In this document: positions 36,490 to 48,662 of the stretch, piece by piece
Numbering within the stretch: the stretch's first letter is position 1
Layout of the letters: the number at the start of each line of letters is the position of its first letter
From: Anaeramoeba flamelloides
Lineage: Eukaryota > Metamonada > Anaeramoebidae
DNA: 64,000 nucleotides
NCBI GenBank assembly: GCA_027625915.1
Contig: JANTQA010000047.1
Coordinates: 9,176,001-9,240,000, forward strand
Direction of reading: 5' to 3'
Program-made: the position numbers and the translations under genes
Notes under the pieces: generated by a model
What the model saw: only the letters and a program-made list of their open reading frames with translations
Databases searched by the model: none
What the model was told of the DNA's origin: nothing

Positions 36490-37735
36490 ACATAACTTAA
36501 AAAATTTTTCAAAAAAAAATCTCTAAATTTTGAATTTTTGAAATAAACCCTTATAATAAACACTATTATACAAAACAATTTTGAAAAGGGTTTACAAATT
36601 TATTTTATATTAATGAGAATTAAAAAAAAAAAAAATGAAAATTTTCATTATTCTAGTGAAAAAAAATACCAGACATGATAATAGTGCAAGACAAGCTTTT
36701 TAATTGTGAATATTATGAAAATTGTTCGTGAAATTACAAATATTTTCAATCAAAATCCTTGTTATAAATAACCATTTTTTTATGAACCTAATAATAAACC
36801 TACCTAAAGTTCATTAAAGTATGGTGTCTATAAAATACTCAAGTAATTGGATGATAACAAAAGTATAATAACTTTTTTTAGAAAAAAAAATTGAGTTTTA
36901 TAAGAGTTTTAGAAAATGATAATTGTTTATTCTTGTTTTTTGAGTGATTAAATGTTGTTTTGAATAAGTTTAATTTAATTAATCATCATTCTAATAATTG
37001 AGTAAGTTATATTTTTAAAAGTTTGATCCTTAAAAAATTCCTTGATATCAGCAGTTATTGATTTTTTTTTAAAAAAATATCAATTATAAAAAATTGCATA
37101 ACATTTTTTTTTTAATATTCACAATTAAAAATTCTATCAGATTTATTTAGATTTTCTGGTATTTTTTTCACCACTATAATATTTTTTTCTTTTTTTTTGT
37201 AAAATTTTTGAAATTTTTCTTTGACTTAATGTGGAGATATTATTTGAATCTATTTTGCTAATAGTTAAAATATAATTATATTTTTCGATTTTAAAATAAA
37301 ATCAAATATTCTTTGAAAAGATATTGCTAAATGAAATTGAAAAAATGATTTTATTTTCTATTTTTTGGAATTTTTTTTGTCATTTTATTTTTTACATGTT
37401 AGGGTTTATATATAAATATATTCCTGTTTTTTTCAACAAAAAGTTTTAAAATTTATTCTTTATTCTTTCTTGATATTCAATCTAAAATTCATTCATTTCA
37501 ACTTATTTCGAAAAAAAATACCCCGAAAATAGTTTTTTTCCCCAAAGTCGGGTAATTTTGAAAAGGTGGTATTTGAATCTTACTGAGTTTTACAACTATC
37601 TTTTCTTAATTTCAAACAATTATGATAACTCTGAAAAAAATAAATTATAAAAGATGTAGAACTACACTACAATTTTTACTTTTGGCTAACTTTAATTTTC
37701 AGAATTAATTATTTCCTTTTCCAGAGTATCAATAA
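36490..37735 (-). repeat. Dispersed repeat H2, carrying an inserted element
   Basis: The outer parts match H1 (25860-26540) in reverse. The middle, about 36668-37166, is absent from H1. It is bounded by inverted ends AAATACCAGA on the left and TCTGGTATTT on the right, and carries inner inverted blocks (AATTGTGAATATTATG and complement). That is a second element inserted in H2. Confidence 0.55.
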
Positions 37736-38009
37736 TTAGTTAATATTTTAAATTGGAAAAAAATTTATTATTAAAAAATAAAAAATTAAAAAATAAAATA
37801 GATTTCTTTATCAAATCAGAATTTACGAAAAGTGAATTTTGAAAAATAAAAGTACACTCATAAAAAATTCAGAAAACACTGGTGGAATTTTTTTAATCAT
37901 TCAATAAATTTTCCAAAATTCGATTTTTACAAAGACAGTTTGAAAAAAAAACTTTTACAAAAAAACAAAAATATTGGATATCATTGGAGATATGGATCAT
38001 TTTCTCTGT

Positions 38010-38205
38010 GATCGTGTCGTCAAGTGCCGTCAAGTGCCTAGGTTTTCTTTAATTTGTGAAATTAAGTAAATTCGAGGATTTTATTCAATTGTTTTAAATT
38101 CTTAAAAAAGTAAACTGTTATTTTTTTTTTAATTTCCGAAATTCAAAGAAAATTTCAAAAATTTTCTTTTTTATTTCTTAAATTAATAAAAACCTAATAG
38201 CAAAA
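38010..38205. repeat. Hairpin-module block L3 (inverted tail)
   Basis: Here the decamer tail lies on the left and inverted: GTGTCGTCAAGTGCCGTCAA followed by GTGCCTAGGTTTTC. Hairpin arms with AATTTCAAAAATTTTC and related blocks follow, ending AAAACCTAATAG. Confidence 0.6.
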
Positions 38206-39244
38206 AGAAACTATTATTATTGAATAACTTCTCACCAATAATAATAAATATAAAAAAAATGAAAAAAAAACTTTGCTATTTGAAGTCTGTAAGTTGGTAT
38301 ATTCTACTTTATTATTACTCAATTAAAAATAATATAATTCTAATGGCTCTTTTCTTCATTATTGAATATCGACAACAACTTTTTACAGAATTTTTAAAAA
38401 ATTGAAATTTAGCCCAACTTTAATATAACTCACAACATAAAAAGCATTAATTCCTTATTTTAGATTAATTTTCTATCAATAAATAACATTTTTCAACAAA
38501 TTCCGAAGAGCAAACAAATTTTTTTAAAAAATTCTCTTTTCAAACGGCCTCTAAATGGTAAAATAAGTTTATGATCAAACACCCTGTACTCAAAATAACG
38601 AAAGCTAGCCACATATACAGTATATATATATATATATAGATTATTATATTATTATCTTCTTCCATTTCTGTATCTTTAACCCTTAAGTAGACATCAATCA
38701 TACTAAAAACACAAATATTAATATTAAAAACGTTTATAATATAAAATTAAAAGCGTTTGAGTCTTTCAATTATACAGTTAAAGGTACGCTTTAAACAAAT
38801 TATTTTTTTTTACAAATATTTGTGAAAAGTATACCTAAGAATGACAGTTTAATGTTTGAAAATAATTTTAGTTCTCGGATCTCTAATTAAAAATGGGTTT
38901 TTGTTGAAGAAAATTAGAATATATTTTCGAAAGCGGTTTGAAAATTTGGTTATTTAAATCTAAAAATTTATACTAAAATAAATACTAAAAAACATTTTTC
39001 ATGATTTAATCTCGATTTTTTATAAAAATCATTTTGTTTAAAAATTTAAGTATATTTTTTTTTAAATAAAAATATTGGTAAGGAAAAAGAAGAAAATGAA
39101 AAAGAAAATGAAAAGAATATGTATATATAAGTTCACCTTCAATTGTATTCACTTTAAATTTAATTATACTCTTTGGTGTGGTTCACTCTTTAATCTTTGA
39201 TAATTTTTATATTTTTTATTTCATGAATATATTGTGTTTTGAAA

Positions 39245-42200
39245 TTAACATTTTTCATCTTTCTCTTCATTTTTCTCATTCTCATTCCCATTTTCCTTTT
39301 CCTTTTCCATTTCATTTTCATTTTCATTTTCATTTTCATTTTCATTTTCATCTTCATCTTCAATTAATTTAATTTGTTGTTTCGCTTCTTCTGTAACCAA
39401 TTCCTTAATTTTTTGTTCAATATTAGTTTTTTTCAAGATTAATAAATTTGTTAATTTGTTTTTCAACCCATTAAATTCGTTTTCAATTTCTGGTAATATT
39501 ATTAAAGATTGTATTCTTTTACAATCATCGTGGGGGAATTCAACTTGATATAAGCTTTGGTTTTTTGAAATAAATTGATAAAAATCTTTCAATCCTTGTA
39601 TAGTCATATTTGTACGATCCCATTTTAATTCTGTTAAGGTTTTGTTTTCCTTTAAAGATGATGATAAATGATACACACCACTATCACCAAAACGATTACC
39701 AGATATATCCAACCATCTTAAAGTCTTATTTTTTTTTAAAGCTTTTAACAATTGCGCTAGACCTAGCCCAATATACATATTGCCCTTTCCAGAAACATAT
39801 AAAGAAGAGAGAGTCAATGTATTTTTTACTAATTTTTTAAACGAATTACCAACTTCAAGACTTTTGTCTCCTTTATGAACATTTTCTGATAGTGAAAGAG
39901 TTGAAATGGGCTTATCTATTAACTCATTTACAATTAAAGAAACACCTTCCCCACCAAAGGTATTTTTATTCAATTCCAATCCACCGATTTCATAGCAATC
40001 TTTTAATTCGTTGGCGATTGCTGTAGCACCGGGCAATCCAAAACTATTTTCAGAAGCTCTTAAAATTAATAAATAATCCATTTCATCATCTTCATATTCT
40101 TCATCTTCATATTCTTCATCTTGATCGTCCTTTTCTTTTGTTTCATTTTCCCCTTCCATTTCCTTTCCCTCTTTCTCTTTCTCTTTCTCTCCCTCTTCCT
40201 CTCCAATTTTAATAGTTCTTTCTTTCTTTTTTTCTAATAATTTTAATTTTTCAAATTTCGCTTGTTGATAATATGTATTAGATTTAATTGATTTAAAAAG
40301 AGTAGTTAAATGATCAATAGGAAATCGAGTTCTAGAAATATTTAGATCGGAAATTGAATTAGTTTTTTTAATTAAATTACATAACAAATCGGCTGTTTCT
40401 GTCGTAAATGGGTTATCCGATATATCTAGAACAGAAATTTTTGTAAAATCTGAGGCTAAGGTTTTTAATAAAGGTGAGAGGGCAATATTGGTGTTTGTTA
40501 GCATTAATTGTCTACATATATCCTGAGTGATTTCCTCGGGCGTGTTCTTTAAAGAGTTTAACCATTCAACCAAGTAAGTTGTACCTTCTTCACCAAATTC
40601 ATTTTGTGAAATATCTAAGTCCCAGATACAGCAAGTGGTATCAAAATGTTCAATCAATGCATTAAATAATATTTTTATCGAAGATTCTTGTAAACCACAA
40701 CTTTTTAATCTTAGAACTTCCAAACCTTCGTCAGCTAAGTAAGGGAAAATTTCAATAAACTTTTTCATTTCATTCTCAGATATAATGTTATTTGAAAAAT
40801 CAAAATTATTTAAGAAAATATTTTGTTCGTCTTCAATTTCTTCAGATTCTTCTTTAATTTTTTTTGCCATTTTGATCAACCTTTGGGATAAGGTACTAAA
40901 CCCTTTACTGATTTCAAGACCAGAAATATTAATTGATAAATATGGTAAATAAGTGACAATAGAAGAACTAAATTGCTCTAAAAACCCTTCAACAAATGGT
41001 TTAGATTTTGTAAATTTGATACTTTCAAACCAAGTATTATATTTTAATGTTTCAATAATAGGTTCCATTATTTGTAAATAATCCTCTTCTATTGTAAATT
41101 CTAAAACATCAAAATCTAATTCGGGATTGTTTTGATCAATTGCAGATCTTACCATACCTTTGAAATTCTCATTTGATCTTTTCAAGTTTGAACTTAGTTC
41201 TTCATTTACATAAAATTTGTCGAAAAATGCAATATATGTATTTAATAATCCAGTTCCTGGATTTAATTCAGGTAATTCATTTGTCAATTGTTCATATCTT
41301 ATGATTGTTAGTAATTGTTTTATTGTTTTTAATTGTTTTTTGTTGAGTTTTTTATTTTTTTTTTTATTTTTTGTTTTGTTGTGTTTTATTTGTTGTTGTG
41401 TTTTATAAGTAATTTGAGTTTGTTTATTCCAATCGAAAATTGAAAATTGTTAAATTGTTTTGAATAAAATTTTTCAGATTAAAAAGTTTTTCTTAAAAAA
41501 AAAATTTAAATTTAACATATCACGATCATGAAAAAATTTTTTCTAAAAAAAATTAAATATTTGCTAATTTTACCCTTTTTACTAACCTCAATTCGAATAA
41601 ACACTATTGATTAATAAAGGATCTTTGATTAAAAAATATTTTTCAAGATATTTTACTATTTAAGTTGGAAAATCCAATTTTCCAGGCTCTATTAATATTT
41701 TTTTTCAATTTATACGTAAAAAATTTGAAAACTTTTTTGCTTCTAGATAAGAGGTCATTTTATTATATGTTAAATGTATTTTAAATCTAAGGAATATTTT
41801 TCAAATAGGGAACCTATCATTTTGACTATTAAAGAATTATTTGTTCTTTTAAATTGGAAAAAATAATTTTTCTTTGATTTTCCGTTAGGTTTTTTTTAAT
41901 TTTTGAAATAAACAGAAATTTTTTATAAAATTTCAGTTTATTTCAAAAAGTAAAAAAAACCTAGGACACTTTTCGTTAGGTTTTCCAGAATTTAAAAGAA
42001 TAGAGAAAAATCTTTGATTATACTCAATTCTTTTGAATTTTGGAATACCGCCGTTAGATTTTCTTGAGTTTTCTGTTTATTTGTGAAGTGTTCTAGGTTT
42101 TTTTGAGGTTTTCTATTTTGTTTGTAAAATCTATCGATTTTCGTTAGATTTTTTTGAGTTTTCGAAATAAACCGAAAATTTATTAAAATTTTCTGTTTAT

Positions 42201-45200
42201 TTCAAAAAGTAAAAAAACCTAGAACACTTCACAAATAAACAGAAAACCTCAAGAAAAGCTAGGCACTTGATGGACACTTTCGTTAGGTTTTTTTTAATTT
42301 TTGAAATGAACAGAAAATTTTTGAAGAAATTTTCGGTTTATTTTAAAAAGTAAAAAAAACCGCCGTTAGCTTTTCCAAAATTTAAAAGAATTGAGTATAA
42401 TCAAAGATTTTTCTCTATTCTTTTTAATTCTGGAAAAGCTAGGCACTCTACGGAAACTCTCAATATTTATCATCAGTCATTTTTTTTTCCGTATTTGAGT
42501 TTTTTTAGATGAGTAGAGTGTTTTCAAAACTATAAGTTATTATCTCTTCAAAAAAATATCCCAAAGTTGAATTTTCGGAAAATTCATTGTCACATCCATT
42601 TAAAAATATTTACCCCAAAATAGACCTTTTTTTCTAGACTAGAGACTTTTAAAAATCGTGGTTATATTAATAACAATAAATAAAACACCCTTAAGATTTT
42701 TAAGAACTTTAATGTTGATTATAATGTGGATAAAATCTATTAACAAGGATGAAATGATAATTGAAATTGTAGTTTTGTCTAACTTTTTTTTTTCACTTTT
42801 ATTTTTTCAGACTAGTGATGTCTTTCACGACAATTTCGGTTTTTTTTATTTTTTCTAATTTCCAGCAATCAACACTAAAAATAATATTGACTCTTATGAA
42901 TTTTAAAAATTGGAATCGGAATTCTTTATCAATAAACTAATAAAGAAAAATAATACCAAAGATAATAAACTGAAATAATTTTTGCTTTTTGTGAAAACAG
43001 AATTAAAAATCTATTAATTTGGAATTGAACAAAGGATACTTGTTTAAATTTGAATTTAAAAAATTTAAAAAAGGTTTAGATACTCAGTCGGTATTTTGAT
43101 CATAAGAGATTTATCCAAAATAGGTTTGGATAGAAAAACGAAATTCCCTGAAATACTACAATTTTTCGAAACATAAGAAGGTATTTATTTTTTTTTTTTT
43201 GAATAATTTTTTGGAAAAACATTCTTACAATTTCAAATTTTAAAGTGACAAAACTTTATTTAGTTTAGAGTAAGACTGGAAAAAATAATTTAATTGCTTT
43301 TTTTGAAGTGAAATTTTATTTTAAAAATCAAATCTTTTATAGACATCAGGGATTTGGTACTCATTTTCATTAATGGGATTTACTTTTTGAGATTATTTAT
43401 TACCAATTGAGTTTTAAAATTTTCAATTACACATTGAAATAAAACCATTTATAACTTGAATGTTTGTAGTAGTTATATTTTATCTTTTTTGGTTGAAGAA
43501 AATAACAAAAAAGAGAAATTTATTTTCTCAACCCATAGAAAGAATAGTTTAACTTTCCGATTTTTATTTTAAAATTTTTTTTTTTTTGGTGATGTGTATT
43601 CAACTCGGTACCGAAAAAAAGGAGTTGTATTTTTATAAAAGAAAAAAATTTTAAATGAAATATCAATTTTTACAAAAAAATAAAATGACTTTCTTTATTT
43701 TTTCAAATTTCGGAAGGAAAACAAGCTACTTCAACCCCCTTTGGACTGTTCTTTAAATTAATTTGATTTTAGTAACTAAAAAAATAATAAAACGTTGAAA
43801 ATATTTTTATTTTTTTCAATTTTTTAGTAAACGATTCTGGGGATTTGTTGAACCAAAATAGTGAATCAAGAGTTGGGTTTAACAATATTCTATTTAAATT
43901 TTAGATGTTTATATTCATTAAAACAAATTCTTTAAAAAGCACATTATCCCCGTATATTAGGACATATAAAGCAAATATATTTTTAAATTTTATCATTATT
44001 ATTGGATTGTTTAATTTTAAAATAAGATGAATACCTAGTAAAATTGCTTGTGAAAAAAAAAATAGTGTATTTGAAATTTTATTTGTTTTTATCAAGTTAG
44101 TTACTTCTTTAATAGAGTGTAGGTACCCAAGAGTGTTTTCAAGTATCATAGAGTATCTAGGGTTTTTTTTTATTTAGAAAATGAATACATTTTCCAACTT
44201 AAGTTGAAACTCGAGAAAGCATAATGATCTCATTCAAAAAAACAACGCTGTTCATTTTAATCTTCAATTTAAGATTAAAGAAAAATTACCAATAAAAATC
44301 AATATGATTTTTCTGAAATTATTCTGACTATTTCAATAACATCAGAATAACAAGTTTTAACTTTAGATCTTGTAATAAAATAAAAATTTGAAAAAATTTT
44401 ACGTTCTCAAAAAATCGGTTTCAAAAAAAATTTAAAAAAGGGAAAAAATGATTTCAATTTTGAAATTTCCAAGATAAATTTTTTCTTCTAATTTCCATTC
44501 AAACACTCTTACACTTTTAATCCATCCACCATAAATGTGACAATGTCATATAGTGTTGCTGAGTGTCATCGAGTACCTAGCTTTTCCAGATTTTCTTGAG
44601 TTTTATGTTTATTCCGAATATCAATAGATTTTTGGAATAAACAGAAAACTCAAGAAAAACCGCCGTTAGATTTTTTTTAATTTTAGAAATTAAAAAAAAC
44701 TGAGGCACTTGACCGCACTTCACGTTATCTTTTTTTCTACTTTTTGAATTAACCGAAAATTTATTAAATTTTCTTTTTATTTCTACAACTTGGAAACTAA
44801 CAGTGATTTTCCAGAATTTAAAAGTGATATGGTAAAATATTTGATTTTACTCCATTCTTTTGAATTCTGGAAAATCTAGGCACTCTACTACACTCTATGG
44901 CACCTCCCTCATTTCTAAATTTTTGTTTAGAAATTTCAATAGATAATCATAATTTTCTTTATCATTAATCATTGATTTGAGGAATAATGAGTATTTATTT
45001 TAAATAATGCCGAAGATATTAGAGGTTTTGATGATATCTATGATCAAGTAATGATAAAGTTACAAAAATAGCGATTATCTATTAAAAAATAAAGATATTT
45101 ACAAAAATCACGATATTCAATATTATCTTTGTAATATAGAAAATCGCGATATTTGATAAAATCGCGATAATTATTTAAAAATAGTGATAAATGCCAGAAT

Positions 45201-48200
45201 ATCGCGATTAAATAGTAATCACGATATAACAGTTGATGTATTTTGACCTAATTCAGCAATATTTTTAAAATCAAAAATTCTGAACGATCAAAAAATAGAT
45301 TAGGTGAAAAAAAAGTTATTCTTAAAAAAACAACAAAAAAAGATACTTGATTCAATGGAGTATCAGATCCAAATTTTTATTGTGTTTTTATTATATGGTT
45401 GACAAACCTATGGATCCTTTTAGATCAACAATAATAAGAACTAAAGATAAATAAATAATTTCTCGGTTAATCGTGGTGTTGGAAGTTGCCTTGAATGATT
45501 AGCTTCTAAAACAGCCAACCCTTCACCTGCTCTTTAAAGAATTTGTTCTTGGGTGAAAACATTTTCAATATTCTATTAAAGCCAAAAGGGGTTGGATAAC
45601 TTTTCAAAAAGCTTTCACAACAACCTAACCAGATTATCACCAATTATTAAGGTTTTTTGGACAATTGTTTTCTTTTTATTCTTCTTCTTCTTCTTTTCTC
45701 TTTGTATTGGTAAGAAAACACAACTAGGCCCTAGAGGTTTTTGTTTGATCGATCACAAATAAGAAGGAAAATTACTCTTTATTCTTTTTGGTTATTTAGC
45801 TTGTGAAGGTAATAACTCCATTTTAAAAAAATACATATATTTTATATTCAAGTGTTCTGTTGAAATGGGTTATTATTAGTATGATCATAAACATTCGTTT
45901 AAGATTTTATATTTTGTTAAAAAAAAAAATGAATTGAAAAAAATTTTTTTTCCACTACAAACAATCTCATTCTGTTTATAAAAGTTTTGTGTCTTTTCAA
46001 AACTTTCAAACACTTAAAGACAATTCACAACCCTTACAAACACTTTCTAACATTTTTAAAGGGGGAAGTTTGTAAAAGTCAAGATATTTTTTTGAAGGTG
46101 ATTTCAAAAAAATAAAATTTCTTTTTTTCGTGATTTACTTTTTCATGATTTTATGATTTTTCGCGATAAAGTAGGACTAATCGCGATTTTTTTAATATTA
46201 TTATGAATTAATTGTTAATATTATGATAATATATGTTCTCATCAAAACCTCTATTATTCTTGAGTTGTTTATAATTTTTGGTAATTTAGATTAATTCTGC
46301 AATCCAAATTATTAGATTTTTTTCATAGAATTTGAAGTTTTATAAAAAAATGATCGATATTTTCATCTATTGCCAAAATTAATAATATTTTTTGACATAA
46401 ATTGCAAGATTTAGTTTTTATTTTTATTATAATCATAAGAATATCTCTTGAGACAATTTGTGAAGTTTCTGAGTTTTAATATGGAAGTAGAAAAAAATTA
46501 CATTTTAAGGACTACATTTACAGGTTAAAACAGGTGAAATTATAAAAATGATCTTGAAAGGGTTCATAATGACAGTTAAATTTAGACACTGGAAATTTCT
46601 TTTCCAAAAAAATAGAGTAATTTTTCACAATTCAAAATGGGAAATTTTCTCAATTTTTACCTTTCTTAAATCCATACCAAAATTTGATTTTACTATTTCA
46701 TAATTACCATTTCAAATCTATAAACACAAAACTATTTCCTCAAGCTGTTCTAAATATTGTTTTTAGTTGCTTTTACAAGTTTGAAATGTTTTCAAATTTT
46801 ATGTTTGTGCTTGAAAATCCATTTAATCCATTTGTTTTGAAAAAATTTTCGATCATATTTCTATTTGAAAATTTTTGTTATTATGTTGATATTTAGCTTT
46901 TAAACTTTGAAACAAAAGGGTAATTTTTATTGTCCAATATCTTCAGAACGAAAATTCTTTTTGAGAAGTGAAAGTAAAATAATTCAATAACTCAACACTC
47001 TCCAAGGCTCAGGTGGAAATGAAGTCCTTAAGTAGGATAAAATTTTTCTATTTATTCAATTGTGTTTTATAATGATTATTTATATTTATGATTAATGAAT
47101 TTTTTAAACTATGTTAAAAGGGTCGGTGAAATTGCCTCTAGAAAACAATACTTTTATTTATAATTGTTAGACTAAACCAAAATAATATGAGGGGAATTGA
47201 AAAAAAGGACTTTTTCAGTGAAAATGAAGATCCCTATTTCAATACATTCCAATGGTGCTTATTCGTAAATAAAGATCAAATGATAATTTTATCACATTTA
47301 AAATTCAAACACAAACCCAAAAACAAAAATTATATGTATTTTAGGCTATTGTATCAAATAATTGAAGTTTTGTGTTCAAGAGCTCAACAACCATCAAACC
47401 AATTTCAAAGCTTTTTTTGATATGTTTGTTTTAAAAAAGTGTGTTGTAAAAGTTTGATAGGCCGTACTTAAAACTGTATGGTTCACCATTTTAGCCGTTT
47501 TTTTAGCACTTTAAAACTTTTAATACGCACTTTTTTAAAATAACCATACCAAAAAAGTTTTGAAATTGGTTTGATGGTTGTTGTGAGTTGTCCATTTTTT
47601 TTGGGTGCTTTTTGCAAAAAGATAAATCTTTCTTTTTTTTTCTTTTTTAAAAAATTGATTCAAATTCGCTGTGGATAAGCACCAAAATTCTTTTAGTCCT
47701 TTTTTTCCAACAACATTTTTATCGAAAAACAATTTATAATACGAATAAATTCGCAAAAATGTTTCGAACTTTTTTGTTCACTTTCCTGTTTTTGAAAGTG
47801 TTTTTAAAAGCTTTGAGGAAAGAACTTTATTGATCTAGTATCCAAGAAAAATTGTAGATTAGATACACAACAAGGCTTTTGTTGTTGAGAAAAAAAATGA
47901 TTTGAAAGTTGGTTTGACAAGATCTAAAAAAAATGGAAATTGAACAAAAAAAATATAAAAACTTGTTTTGAATTTGTGTGTAGTTTGCGAAATTTTTCGA
48001 ATTATTTCGAAATTGAATGTTGTGGTTAGTGTTGAAAGAGAAAAAAATTATATTAGGTTTTTGTTCCAAAAGATCATAATTCAAACAAATGAAAAAGAGA
48101 AAAAGAATTCCAAGTTTTTTAAAGGGAAAATATATTTACCTTTCTCCTAACATATTGATTTGTGGAAGTTCTGTTGCAGAAAAATTGCTTGTTATGTTAT

Positions 48201-48662
48201 GTACATGTAAAATTATTGACTTAAGTAAGAGAAAGGTATTTTGTGACCATGCTTTAATAGTAACGTCTTCAAAAATTAGCTCAAATTGAAAATCAGAAAC
48301 ACTTGCAATTTCTTTTAGTGTAAACAAATGATGCGAAGACTTGATTTCCTTTTTATTTTTTAAATAAAAAATGAAAAAATATTCGATCCAAATGTAAAAA
48401 AGGGTTTGAAATGAAAAAGAAAAACAAAAAGAAATTGAGAAAGTGAACAAAGAAAAAGACCTACCAAATTTTTTTTTTTAAGACTCACAATGAAAAGTCT
48501 ACTAAAGGTTAGAACTAACAGGATTGGATTTTTGGATCTGGTTTCTTTTTTTGGTAAAATGGGATAAACAAGCGCAATGTAATCATTAATTAACTCAAAG
48601 TTATTGATGTTTCTTAATACCCATTGTTGGTGTGTGTTTGTGATTTTTTGGATTTGTGACAT
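39245..48662 (-). CDS. CARMIL: CARMIL-family capping protein/Arp2/3/myosin I linker
   Basis: CARMIL proteins bind membrane and capping protein and promote actin assembly at the leading edge. Exons: 48662-48489, 48348-48140 and 41297-39245, in phases 0 and 2, giving 811 aa. Exons 1-2 encode an N-terminal PH-like domain (ILLVLTFSRLFI then HHLFTLKEIASVSDFQFEL). Exon 3 begins RYEQLTNEL; the linker ends EYNQWF-like in KYNTWFESIKF. Leucine-rich repeats span about 220-750, including LRWLDISGNRFGDSGVYHL and LKWDRTNMTIQG, a diagnostic CARMIL repeat. A Lys/Glu/Asn-rich tail closes it. The usual C-terminal capping-protein-interaction motif and proline-rich region are not seen. Exon 3 alone has no ATG near its start, which led to the upstream PH exons. 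The second exon could instead start 9 bp downstream (48339). Confidence 0.88.
41876..42470. repeat. Hairpin-module block L4 (largest)
   Basis: At least five hairpins occur in a row. One outer hairpin (arms with TTCTGTTTATTTGTGAAGTG and complement) encloses an inner one (arms with TTTTTGAGTTTTCGAAATAA-type sequence). Modules meet at the repeated junction ACCGCCGTTAG (near 42050 and 42359). Closing ends read CTAGGCACTTGATGG and CTAGGCACTCTACGG. Confidence 0.75.
44260..44520 (+). repeat. Repeat family F fragment
   Basis: It matches 35474-35730 in the same orientation. Shared blocks include CAATATGATTTTTCTGA / AAATATGATTTCTCAAC and GGGAAAAAATGATTTCAAT. It is the 3' part of the family only. Confidence 0.55.
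44570..44905. repeat. Hairpin-module block L5
   Basis: It has the same module set as L4: a TTTTCTTGAGTTTT hairpin, junction ACCGCCGTTAG, an AATTTTAGAAATTAAAA module, and a CCAGAATTTAAAAG hairpin ending AAAATCTAGGCACTCTAC. It lies next to a decayed element remnant starting about 44911. Confidence 0.65.
44911..46500 (-). pseudogene. Decayed element remnant split by a younger insertion
   Basis: 44911-45020 and 46290-46500 match, in order, two parts of the remnant at 24537-25540 (for example the ATAATTTTCTTTATCATTA block and the AAAATGATCGATAT block). Between them lies the complete TCGCGAT element at 45022-46251. No reading frame of note survives here. Confidence 0.55.
45022..46251. mobile_element. 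TCGCGAT-family element, copy B (complete)
   Basis: The left end is GAGGTTTTGATGATA and the right end TCATCAAAACCTC. A 5-bp direct repeat TATTA flanks it (45017-45021 and 46252-46256). The 1230-bp body is non-coding. Near 45070-45235 it carries a cluster of CGCGAT/GCGAT motifs spaced roughly 15-30 bp, and near 46140-46190 a second small group by the right end. Confidence 0.75.
47383..47586. mobile_element. Foldback element P
   Basis: The left arm begins CTCAACAACCATCAAACCAA and the right arm ends with the near-complement (TTGGTTTGATGGTTGTTGTGAG, read in two parts). The arms are about 75 bp with a ~55-bp centre. It lies in the CARMIL intron. There is no clear target duplication. Confidence 0.65.

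Larger units (their letters stand above)
33867..39244. other. Intergenic region between kinase and CARMIL genes
   Basis: No intact gene. Contents: repeat family F copy (35110-35775), a Tc1-derived MITE copy G2 (35822-36305), an AT/ATT microsatellite (36317-36350), repeat H2 with an inserted element (36490-37735), hairpin modules (38010-38205) and a short AT repeat near 38620. The kinase promoter lies at the left end and CARMIL's 3' end at the right. Confidence 0.6.
41298..48139 (-). other. 6.84-kb intron of CARMIL
   Basis: The donor (minus strand) is AAAG/GTAAAT and the acceptor CATAAG. It separates the PH module from the LRRs. It contains hairpin modules (41876-42470, 44570-44905), a family F fragment (44260-44520), a split element remnant (44911-46500) with a TCGCGAT element inside, and a foldback (47383-47586). 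Small frames at 43901-44149, 47187-47420, 47535-47756 and 47827-48084 are not supported as genes. 42480-43900 and 46500-47380 show nothing recognisable. Confidence 0.8.

Noticed and set aside
47187..47420. A 77-codon frame with an ATG in the CARMIL intron
   Set aside because: Its last third runs into the foldback element at 47383-47586, and no homology or splice partner is visible.
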